A stretch of 39,187 nucleotides of DNA. Source: Planctomycetales bacterium (GTDB taxonomy: Bacteria; Planctomycetota; Planctomycetia; Pirellulales; Pirellulaceae). The notes beneath the pieces were generated by a model that saw only the letters and a program-made list of their open reading frames with translations, had not been told where the DNA came from and did no database searches. Position numbers and translations under genes: made by a program. Positions 1 through 8,396 of the stretch are shown here, piece after piece (the stretch's first letter is position 1; every line of letters begins with the position of its first letter). The stretch spans positions 1-39,187 of the forward strand of contig JAGQPC010000003.1 in the NCBI GenBank assembly GCA_020426925.1. The letters run 5' to 3'.

Positions 1-1
1 C

Positions 2-1537
2 TCGGGCATCGTCGAAAACGAAATCCGCGTTCTTTCGGTCAATGATGGAGTCACTTTCGAAGAGTTTCCAGTGGACGGCGGAGTCGTCGAAGTCGAATGT
101 GATCATCCCATCATCGCGAGACTCTATTGGACAGACGATTCGGGACAAACAATCGAACTCCATACGATTAACACGTCGCTGCGAATGGTTCGGCTAGACG
201 GCCAAACAGTTGCGTACCGAATCTTTCATGCAAATAGAATGGCGACTCCATTTCGTGTCGACTTTCGCACGGTCAGCGAAGACATCGAAACGCCTGTCAC
301 AGCACACTGGTCATTCGTGAATGCGAACGGTGAGACCATCCGCGACGGCAACATTACCCTAAGCCCGACTGTTTCCGTGTTTGATTCGGCGACGATGCGG
401 TCGGTTTCTTATCAGGTCAGCGATCCACTGCGCTATTATTGGGTGATTCCAGAAGAAGTCTGTGAGTTTCGCATCGATGCGGATCGAGAAATCCTGGTGG
501 CCGCGTTTACTCGGCCGGCGGACATCACTCGAGTTTTCGCAGCGACAACCCTAGCGGAATCGACCGCGAACGCTGTAACGGAAACCCAAGACTCTGACCG
601 CAGCTGGTTCGTCATTCGCCCAAACCAGTACGAAGAACTTCAAACCAATCATCATACGTGCGTTGTGACCTATCAGCCGCGACCTCCCGAAAAAAACGAA
701 CTGGTTCAAACCGGAGACTACTCTTGGATCAGTTATCAGCCGCACGGGTTGTGGCGTGCGAGGAGAATTCTTTCGCCACGCGATCCAACGTTTCCGGTTC
801 GGGATCAGTCGAGAGCAATGGTTTACGTACGGCTTGAACCGAATCACGAATATGAGGTCGAGTTTGACGATCAGGGCCAGCCGCCAACCATCATTTACGA
901 TCAGCAAGACGTCGGGTCCGAAATTTCCGTCGTCGTTGACGGCAGAGTCGTCGCTGTTCATCGCTGTCGATCTCATCGCGGCGAATTCGCGTTAGATGAG
1001 ATTCCGGACGACGGCAGAATGCTCGAGCTGCGATCGAGTGTCGCGACGCCGCTGTACATGAACTTCGTTTCGACAACCGATGGCTCACTATACCAGCGGC
1101 GTATAGCGTACCGCATGGATAACGGGAAACTAGAGTTTGAATATGAAAAGCACAGCACAGATGAAGAGATTGTGTCAGTGCGTGTTTTTCGTTCCGATTC
1201 GCTCAATCAATCGACGCAACTCGAAATTGCGATCCCAGAACTGGACTTGCAAGACGTCGGGCCGAGAACGCAGTGGACATGGAATGCTAAACGTTACGAA
1301 TGTCGATTAGCGGACGACAGCGAAAGCCTGCTGCTGGACGGATCGGCACAAAACGCTAACAGTGGCGATCTTGCATTCGTGCGTTTTGGCGAGGACGTCC
1401 CTCCTGGAATCTATCGAATTCAGATTTCGCGTTTAGACAAAGGCGATGGGTACGCCGTTCTCTACCGCACCGTCCCACAAATAGAAACTAGAAATGTACG
1501 GATCATGCACCGACGAGAGCTGGAGGATGTTCAATGA
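2..1537 (+). CDS. Beta-rich hypothetical protein, 5'-truncated by window edge
   Basis: The reading frame is open from the first in-frame codon of the window with no stop upstream of the GTG at 71, so the gene begins outside the window and at least 511 residues are visible. I do not recognise the family. The sequence is rich in short alternating hydrophobic/polar stretches, aromatic residues and glycine turns, which suggests beta-sandwich modules of a secreted or envelope protein. Its texture resembles the beta-modules of the very large protein starting at 2625. It ends with an ATGA overlap (1534-1537) with the following gene, so the two are translationally coupled and probably work together. 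The context of a CapB-like synthetase and a putative exporter suggests a role in handling a surface polymer. That role is inference only. Confidence 0.75.
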   Translation, partial: SGIVENEIRVLSVNDGVTFEEFPVDGGVVEVECDHPIIARLYWTDDSGQTIELHTINTSLRMVRLDGQTVAYRIFHANRMATPFRVDFRTVSEDIETPVTAHWSFVNANGETIRDGNITLSPTVSVFDSATMRSVSYQVSDPLRYYWVIPEEVCEFRIDADREILVAAFTRPADITRVFAATTLAESTANAVTETQDSDRSWFVIRPNQYEELQTNHHTCVVTYQPRPPEKNELVQTGDYSWISYQPHGLWRARRILSPRDPTFPVRDQSRAMVYVRLEPNHEYEVEFDDQGQPPTIIYDQQDVGSEISVVVDGRVVAVHRCRSHRGEFALDEIPDDGRMLELRSSVATPLYMNFVSTTDGSLYQRRIAYRMDNGKLEFEYEKHSTDEEIVSVRVFRSDSLNQSTQLEIAIPELDLQDVGPRTQWTWNAKRYECRLADDSESLLLDGSAQNANSGDLAFVRFGEDVPPGIYRIQISRLDKGDGYAVLYRTVPQIETRNVRIMHRRELEDVQ

Positions 1538-2493
1538 ATCACGCTAATGCAAATCGAAAGATCGAGAACGCTGCGCAGCGGACTCGCTGCCACATGAAAC
1601 GGCTGCACGATGCGCGACTAGTCATGCTGATCGCCACTTGCATCCTGTTCTTATTTGATTGTAGTTCGCACGCTGCAAACATTTCCTTGGCAAAAGTGCT
1701 CGAGCAAGCGAGCCATCGCGCCGATTTTGTAAAGCCGACCGATGATGAACTGAACAAGTTCTATGAGACCGCAGTCGACACGATCGCCGCTCGCTCGCCC
1801 TTCGAAGTGCTTCACGAGCGGTGGCAAAACATCGGCTGGGAACTGTCGGAAACAACGCTCAACGACTCGCGAGTTTGGATCATTCATCATCAATCGATGA
1901 ATCGCCGAGGAGCCGGGATCTTCGCCGTTCGTCCAGATGCTGAGGCGAGAATATTGCTGCAATCGCCTCATTCGTTTTACGATAAGTTCACGCGGCCGAT
2001 CGTCGTCCGAGCGTTTGAGCGTTCTACAGTTCGTGCTGCGGCATGGAATTCGGTTCATCGGAAAGTGCAAGATGTGGCTCACGACGAACGCTGTTTCTTC
2101 CACGAATTTACGCGTGCATTTTTGACAGAATCGCAACGGCAACAACAGAATACGTTCGTGATCCAAGTGCATGGATTCTCGCAAGATTCGCGGAAGACGA
2201 CTGTGGGCTCCACGGCAGAAATCATCGTCAGCAACGGAACTCGTTTTCCACCCAACTGGCTACGCATGACGGCGGTGAATTTGCAGTCAGTTACGAGCGG
2301 CGTCAAGCTCTTTCCGACAGAAGTCAGCGAACTCGGTGCCACCACGAACGTGCAAGCACAGCTGGTAAACGGCCACGATGCTGCATTCATGCACGTGGAG
2401 CTATCCGAACCTGCGAGACGGAAACTACGACGTCGCAGTGACACGGTCGACGAATTCCTCAAGTGCGTTTTGGACGCTTACCGAACCATGTGA
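1534..2493 (+). CDS. Secreted putative zinc amidohydrolase (possible polymer hydrolase)
   Basis: A 319-residue protein whose ATG overlaps the preceding stop (ATGA). Residues ~27-47 form a hydrophobic export segment (VMLIATCILFLF), so it is probably secreted or anchored facing the periplasm; an internal Met near residue 22 may be the true start. Spaced motifs PHSFYDKFTR (H146, D150), DVAHDERCFFHEF (D180, H183) and IQVHGF (H213), then LGATTNVQ, look like the metal-binding framework of the N-formylglutamate amidohydrolase/metallocarboxypeptidase-like fold. I recognise this pattern only in general, not a named gene. Beside a CapB-like amide ligase, a hydrolase that trims or releases a gamma-linked peptide polymer is plausible, as PgdS or CapD do in Bacillus with unrelated folds. 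Enzyme class is moderately likely; substrate is inferred. Confidence 0.6.
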   Translation: MNHANANRKIENAAQRTRCHMKRLHDARLVMLIATCILFLFDCSSHAANISLAKVLEQASHRADFVKPTDDELNKFYETAVDTIAARSPFEVLHERWQNIGWELSETTLNDSRVWIIHHQSMNRRGAGIFAVRPDAEARILLQSPHSFYDKFTRPIVVRAFERSTVRAAAWNSVHRKVQDVAHDERCFFHEFTRAFLTESQRQQQNTFVIQVHGFSQDSRKTTVGSTAEIIVSNGTRFPPNWLRMTAVNLQSVTSGVKLFPTEVSELGATTNVQAQLVNGHDAAFMHVELSEPARRKLRRRSDTVDEFLKCVLDAYRTM

Positions 2494-2500
2494 AAGGTTA

Positions 2501-2584
2501 ACGGCTGCGCGAAATGTATGGATTGAGTAGAGCTTGCGGCTTGGCGTAGCGGTGTCGCCGCGGTCCTACTCAAAACGCAGCCGT
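2501..2584 (+). other. Nested inverted repeats forming an extended intergenic hairpin
   Basis: Three complementary arm pairs nest inside each other in the 131-bp gap between the hydrolase and the giant envelope protein: ACGGCTGCG (2501-2509) with CGCAGCCGT (2576-2584), GAGTAG (2525-2530) with CTACTC (2566-2571), and GCGGC (2536-2540) with GCCGC (2557-2561). The mRNA can fold into one long interrupted hairpin with a 16-nt loop. There is no T-tract, so it is not a standard terminator. It could be an RNA-stability or processing element that sets the downstream gene's expression apart from the upstream pair, or a mobile palindromic repeat. Confidence 0.5.
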
Positions 2585-2624
2585 TTCCCGGGCAAAACGG
2601 CCTTCTGCAAGTTCGGAACGCGCG

Positions 2625-5600
2625 GTGTCTTTTTTCTCTGGCCTAGAATTAAAACGGAAACACTGTTTCCAAATCGAAGCATGTCCATCGGACAGGAGAG
2701 GTCTTCAGCCAGACGCTAGCTTGCTGTCGGCTGCAAGGAATGCGTATTTAAGACTGTCACTGTCCGCTTTCCTCGTTTTTGTTACGGCAATCATTTTCGT
2801 GGTCAGACTTGATGGCAGCGAACTCGATCCCATTGCGCTCGCTCGACGAGGTTCTGAGTGTACGCCGGTTGTCTGGGAAAACATCGAGGACAATGAGCAA
2901 TGGATTTGCGGCTGCCGCCCGATTTACGATCGGCAATCGCGGACCCATTGGGTGACTCTCCAGCCAGGACAATTCTCTGAATTCATCATCCCACCCCGTG
3001 CAATGGTGCGCATCGTTGCCGGCAATGGCGAAGACCTGTCCTCGCAAGACGTCTGCGTCTGGATTTCGGAGGGCTCGTTTGCCTATAAAGAATTGAAAAC
3101 GGCAAACAGCGTCGACGGAAAATCGGTCGTTGCTATTCCCGATTCGTTTTCTACTGCGATTGGCCGAGTCACTTGCCCCTTATATCGAACCGCTTGCCTG
3201 AAAGTCGCGATCTACACTTCGCGGCACATTGCACTTGAAGACGTCGACACGTGGCAGTGCCCTTTACCCGGCTGCGGATATGAAGTCACGATCGACTACC
3301 AAGATGGATCAACGCCGAGTCGCTGGTCAACACTTGCAGAAAACGATGCCATTGCAATCGATGTCGTCGGTCCAACCTGGGTACGAACACAGGCACGCCA
3401 TAACTACAGACCAACCGACACGTATGCTGATCAGCCGTTTAAATTGTATGCTTCGATCGATGGGCAGCTGACTCGTGTCATCGACTGCGAGCCGTCTTTG
3501 GAACAATACCGGCGTGCGTACGTCGACGGCGTTGACCAAACTGTGTCGACCATCGAAAGCGGTTACGTTCTTGTTCCGGCTGGCCACCATCGGCTGACGA
3601 TCGAATCGACGGCTTGTTGTCTGTTTCGAGCGCACTGTTGCGACCAGAACTTGTGTCGACGCATTAATCGCTCCGGATGGAGCCTTCAGCCTCGGTCGCT
3701 AGAACAATTCGCGAGCGTGTGGGAGATCCAGGACGACGTTGTCACGAACCAGTTCGCAATCGAACGCAACGAGCCTTCATTGCTGCGACTTGCGTTACGA
3801 TCAGCTCGTGACAATCGCTATCGACATGGAGGAGTCCGCGGTTACGAATTGTTGCGGGCAGCGGCGGCGAATCGGCCAGACCAACCGCAAATCGCGAGTG
3901 AGGCTCAAAAGCTGCGGTCATCGTATACATATTATCGCAATATTTTGCCGCTGTCCGGCGCGCAACCGTTGCAACACGAGACCGCTTACTTCATCCGTCG
4001 ACGGCTTCGCAATTCGTCCGCCGACTATGCTGACGTGCATATTTCCGAGTCGATGATAGATGAAGGTTTACGGCATGTATCCGAGGCGAAGTTCTCACTG
4101 CTATCTTCAGACGCGACGAATCCGAATCGTTACTATTTTCCGCCGGACGCTGCGCCAACTCACCTCCGACTGGTAGTGCGGCACAATCCGACGCTCGATT
4201 CAAATAGCACTGTGTGGGTTCAGCTGGGCGAATCGCCGCCGCAGCGAGTCCTCATCAAACCGGTGTGTTCGCTAGGTCAAGAGCACTTCATCCTGTCGAT
4301 CGCCGATGCGGCGATCACCGCATTGCAGTGGCAGCATCGAGAGACCGATCTTGGCACGATCAGCGGCCCATTTGCGCTGCACAAAGATCCGGGAGTCCTG
4401 TGCGACGTCGGCACCGTGGAGTTTCGGCTGCAAGAGAGCGAGCGGCACGTTTCTGTCTGGTGCGACAATCCCGATACGCAGGTCGCAGTTCAGTTACGAG
4501 TCTCCAAGCCGTATCAACTCACGGAACAATCGTATCGAAATTCAGTCGGCCGATTGAAGATCGATGAGCACGGTTTACTCGATCTTTTCGCAGAAGGACA
4601 GAATTCAAACTACGTTGCGCCAGTCGCCGATCCAATTGCATTAGTCGATTTGCAAAACCATTGGCTCCCACTTCGGCGCCGGCTCGAGTCGCTTGTGAAG
4701 TCGCTTGAACGTGGCAAACGCAGTAAGACGCCAGACACAACTCCGTGGTCGGCAGCAGATTCAGGAACGCTCGAAGTAGCACGCAGTTTGATCAACAAGC
4801 GCGAGTGGTTGCCCGCGCTGGAGGCATGGTCTCGAATCGTTGATCGACTGCCGGAGGATGTTCGCGCCGAAGGAGTCAACGCGAAGACTCGGTGTCTGTG
4901 GGAATTGAACGAACGATACTTGTGGATGACTGAACTGACGGGGTATTTTCTGTTCAACGACGATCCCGCCGTCCGAGAGTTCGCCGCTGAAACGCTGATT
5001 CAAAATGCCCGCTACGATCGAGACGCCGAACAGACTGCGATGCGAGTCCTCGCCACGCAAATCATGCGAGACAAAAGTTTCGTGGCGGCCACGCGACTGG
5101 CTGCGATGTTTTTTGAAAACGGTGAGATTTGGCAAGCTCTGCAATTGCTGCTGCTTGTGCCGCGCGACCAACGCCCTCACGAGCTCGTGTGCAAACTTGC
5201 GTTGAAAGAACGTTGGTGGCGCAGCTATTCGGATGCCGTTGATGCTCTGCCGAGCGAGCCACTCAAGCATTTTTACACTGCGCTGTACTCACTCCGCTCT
5301 GGTTGCTACCAACAGGCCGAATCGCAGTTTGCGCAATCAGGCGATGCAGGTTCCCAGTTTCTTGCTCATTGGAATTGGGGTAAGGAGATCCTACGCGGGC
5401 TGCGCTCGGCCGATTTACATAATAGGCTTCGAGCAATCGAAGCCTGGGAGCATTACTCGGATCAGTATCCGGGATCTCGAGTTTGGAGTTCCGCGGACAC
5501 GCGTGTTGCCAGTACGGCAGGAAACGTAACCGTCGAGTCGCAGGAAAGCGGCGCACTGTCGGACTACCATCTCGCATCGCCTGAACGCCCTCTGGAGGTG

Positions 5601-8384
5601 GAAGTGCAGGGACCAACACGCCTGCGAGTACAAGCCCGCCCGCTGTTTGCGTCGATGGAGTCGCCTGAACTTGATGGCTGGATTTCGGTCGACGTTTCTG
5701 GACGCAAACACGTAATCGCCGTCCAAAATTCGTATCCGCGAGACAACACAAAACTGCTGGGGTTGCAAGGCATGGCAGCTGGCGTGACGGTCGAAAAAGT
5801 CATCGCTCTCGGCCCAGGACGCCATCGGCTAAAAGTCAAAGGCGACGGATTCTCGCTGATCGCGCGAGTCGAACTTGAACGTCCGGAATTTCTGTTGCCC
5901 GTGTTGCCGCCGCTGTCTCCTGCTGTCGTCGATCTGGCGGTCGCTGGAAATCTTGAACCGACCAAAACAATCCTGAACACGCGGCCTGCAACGAAGAAAC
6001 GGCGATTGCGTCCTCCGATGCAAGTCAGGATTTTGCCGAGCGATTGTAATCGCCCGCCCGTTTACACGTGCGCTACGCGACACTGTTTCGCGAAGAGTCA
6101 TCTGAAAGACCTTCCTCCACTCGCTGCATTCCGCGTGCGTGAAATGCGTCTTGATGGAGCGCAACAGCTGCTGTCAATGAACGCCAGTCTAGTCTCAGAA
6201 ACAGTCGCCCGCGAACTCCTGTCACGATTCGGCACGATAAACGACCTGCTCGGAAAACTCGAATCGTACGAGCTGGACGTTGTCGATGTGGTCGCGGGCT
6301 TAATGGCGCGAGGTGCGAACGCGACAGCGGCCGAGTTGTGCGAAAAGCACTTCTTGGCGAACAGCGAAGTCTCGCGACACACGAACGTCGCGTTGGCATT
6401 TCTGATCAGCCAAATGCCAGACGCAAATCTGCGAATGACAGCACGAATGTTCGAAGTCGATCGCGCCACCCCCGAAGCCGATTTGCTTCGGTCGATAACG
6501 CAAAGTGGATTTGAGTGGCGTTCGTTGCGCGAGTTCCAACAATCGGCAGGTATCCATCAAGTTCCGATTGATGGCTGGTCCCCCGAGTCGCATCAATTGC
6601 GAGTCCGGTCTGCATTGTCGTCTCGAGCTGGTGATATCGATTTCAGCCTTACCGCTTCAAACGAAGCACACATCGATGTCGTGAACACTCGCACGCAGCC
6701 GGTCGAGATCGCATTTTCGCGAGCTCAACTGTCGTACCTCCAACAGAACGAATTCGTTGAAGTCCGCTGGCGAGTTGACGATGGTCCGCCGGAATCTATC
6801 CATTTGCCGGATTCGCCGCAGCCACAGACTATTCGAATTCCGGTCGACGATGGGCGACATCAACTTGTCCTGTGGACCGTCGACTCGAATGCCAATCACT
6901 TTGTTCACGCAAAGATGACGCACATCGAGCCGGCTGTCACTCCGAATGGCCAGCAACTAGGAATAACTCGCCAACGTCTCTATCACGTCGCGACGCGAGA
7001 TGAGCCGGTTCGGTTTACGGTGTTCGGTCCAACAGTGGTACGCATTGACGAATTTGATCCTGGTCAGGCGATCTCAAGATCTCGGCATGTTGCCGTCAAG
7101 GAATCGCAACGCGAAATCACGTTGCACGCTGGCCACGGTGCAGACCGCCTTTACCGCGTTTCCGAATTGGTGCGTGCAGATCGCGAGTCTCCGCCGGTAT
7201 TTCGCGTTCCGGAAGTCACGCAGCCGCTTCCGACCGCGTGGATTGATACAAACGTCCAGGTTACGTCTATCGCGAATCATTCTTCGGCTGTGTACACATC
7301 TGATTGGATCACGGCCAACTTTATCCAACGTGGTGATCGCTTGACGAGTTTTCATAACGTGGGCGATGTAAATTCAACGCACCTAAATGTAACCGGCCTT
7401 GATCGCTGGCTACCGCTCGGATCACACGAGGACGGAACGTGGGAGATTGGAACAGAGCTAACTTACCGGCAAGCCGTCGAGGAAAGTGATTTTGGCAACG
7501 CCGCCGATCGATATGCGGAGGCTTTCGCGACTCGCTACTTCTTTGATCGCTGGCAAGACAAACACTACCGCGATAAATACTTGGCTCGATATCGCGACGA
7601 CGCAGGTGCATCGTTCGGCTGGGTCCACGACGAATGGTGGACAGCCAGTTCTGCGAAAGAGCGACCTTTCGGTTTGCATTGGAATACGACAGCATATGCT
7701 CAAGTTCCTGGCGGACCTGTTTCTTCGGCAGACTCCGATCTGGAATGGTCGCTGGGAACCAAAGTCGAATGGCGTCAACGTTTTACGATTACCGAGACGT
7801 TTCATCACGACTTTACGGCGACTGCATTCGGTCGAATCATTAGCTTGGACGAAAACAAGTACAAACCGGGCCGCGTCGACCAAGATGTGTTCACTCCGTA
7901 CAAGCGGAACCATCCGGCCGGCTTTCGCTTCGTCGATCGCTATGTGTACGAACGATGCGAAGACTCGAAATGGTGGGTCTCGCCAGCGGTAGCGACGAAC
8001 ACCGACTTCAATCCGCTGCGACCAGATTATGTTACGGTTCGCACCGGCTGGTCGCAGATGCTGGGCGACGTCAAGTTAGAAGTCGCCTACCGCTGGGGAC
8101 GTTTTTTTGCGGACGAAGATCGGCGCAGCAGCACGACTCAGCACTTGATTTTTGCGGACGTGACACTGGAGCGATGGAGGTCACTTGGTCGGCGGTGGGA
8201 GATCGGACTGCGTGTTCGGCAAGACCTAGAAGACGAAGGCGGGAGCGCCTTCGTTACGATTTCTGATTTTCGAAGCCATGGACGGGAGTATCGCGACTTT
8301 CACTCGTCGCAATTGCCGTTTGGTTCTCTGCGAAGGCAGCGAGCCATCGATGATTGGTTGAGTGGAACGGCACAAACGAATTAG
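2625..8384 (+). CDS. Giant envelope protein: beta-modules, TPR-like region, C-terminal barrel-like domain
   Basis: About 1,900 residues. A hydrophobic signal or anchor lies at residues ~43-62 counted from the GTG at 2625; the in-frame TTG at 2721 would place it near the N-terminus and is a likely alternative start (1,887 residues). A beta-module opening with GPT then V/L-V/R-R recurs near residues 249, 996 and 1468. Residues ~706-949 are helical and TPR-like, with more helices at ~1190-1390. From ~1576 to the end the sequence alternates aromatic and polar residues with many Trp/Tyr/Arg, like strands of an outer-membrane barrel. TPR plus barrel is the layout of polysaccharide exporters such as PgaA and BcsC, though no homology to these is visible. 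It lies 12 bp before the CapB-like gene, so it may export that enzyme's product. Domain order is seen; export is inferred. Confidence 0.65.
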   Translation: MSFFSGLELKRKHCFQIEACPSDRRGLQPDASLLSAARNAYLRLSLSAFLVFVTAIIFVVRLDGSELDPIALARRGSECTPVVWENIEDNEQWICGCRPIYDRQSRTHWVTLQPGQFSEFIIPPRAMVRIVAGNGEDLSSQDVCVWISEGSFAYKELKTANSVDGKSVVAIPDSFSTAIGRVTCPLYRTACLKVAIYTSRHIALEDVDTWQCPLPGCGYEVTIDYQDGSTPSRWSTLAENDAIAIDVVGPTWVRTQARHNYRPTDTYADQPFKLYASIDGQLTRVIDCEPSLEQYRRAYVDGVDQTVSTIESGYVLVPAGHHRLTIESTACCLFRAHCCDQNLCRRINRSGWSLQPRSLEQFASVWEIQDDVVTNQFAIERNEPSLLRLALRSARDNRYRHGGVRGYELLRAAAANRPDQPQIASEAQKLRSSYTYYRNILPLSGAQPLQHETAYFIRRRLRNSSADYADVHISESMIDEGLRHVSEAKFSLLSSDATNPNRYYFPPDAAPTHLRLVVRHNPTLDSNSTVWVQLGESPPQRVLIKPVCSLGQEHFILSIADAAITALQWQHRETDLGTISGPFALHKDPGVLCDVGTVEFRLQESERHVSVWCDNPDTQVAVQLRVSKPYQLTEQSYRNSVGRLKIDEHGLLDLFAEGQNSNYVAPVADPIALVDLQNHWLPLRRRLESLVKSLERGKRSKTPDTTPWSAADSGTLEVARSLINKREWLPALEAWSRIVDRLPEDVRAEGVNAKTRCLWELNERYLWMTELTGYFLFNDDPAVREFAAETLIQNARYDRDAEQTAMRVLATQIMRDKSFVAATRLAAMFFENGEIWQALQLLLLVPRDQRPHELVCKLALKERWWRSYSDAVDALPSEPLKHFYTALYSLRSGCYQQAESQFAQSGDAGSQFLAHWNWGKEILRGLRSADLHNRLRAIEAWEHYSDQYPGSRVWSSADTRVASTAGNVTVESQESGALSDYHLASPERPLEVEVQGPTRLRVQARPLFASMESPELDGWISVDVSGRKHVIAVQNSYPRDNTKLLGLQGMAAGVTVEKVIALGPGRHRLKVKGDGFSLIARVELERPEFLLPVLPPLSPAVVDLAVAGNLEPTKTILNTRPATKKRRLRPPMQVRILPSDCNRPPVYTCATRHCFAKSHLKDLPPLAAFRVREMRLDGAQQLLSMNASLVSETVARELLSRFGTINDLLGKLESYELDVVDVVAGLMARGANATAAELCEKHFLANSEVSRHTNVALAFLISQMPDANLRMTARMFEVDRATPEADLLRSITQSGFEWRSLREFQQSAGIHQVPIDGWSPESHQLRVRSALSSRAGDIDFSLTASNEAHIDVVNTRTQPVEIAFSRAQLSYLQQNEFVEVRWRVDDGPPESIHLPDSPQPQTIRIPVDDGRHQLVLWTVDSNANHFVHAKMTHIEPAVTPNGQQLGITRQRLYHVATRDEPVRFTVFGPTVVRIDEFDPGQAISRSRHVAVKESQREITLHAGHGADRLYRVSELVRADRESPPVFRVPEVTQPLPTAWIDTNVQVTSIANHSSAVYTSDWITANFIQRGDRLTSFHNVGDVNSTHLNVTGLDRWLPLGSHEDGTWEIGTELTYRQAVEESDFGNAADRYAEAFATRYFFDRWQDKHYRDKYLARYRDDAGASFGWVHDEWWTASSAKERPFGLHWNTTAYAQVPGGPVSSADSDLEWSLGTKVEWRQRFTITETFHHDFTATAFGRIISLDENKYKPGRVDQDVFTPYKRNHPAGFRFVDRYVYERCEDSKWWVSPAVATNTDFNPLRPDYVTVRTGWSQMLGDVKLEVAYRWGRFFADEDRRSSTTQHLIFADVTLERWRSLGRRWEIGLRVRQDLEDEGGSAFVTISDFRSHGREYRDFHSSQLPFGSLRRQRAIDDWLSGTAQTN

Positions 8385-8396
8385 GCGAGGCGATCT

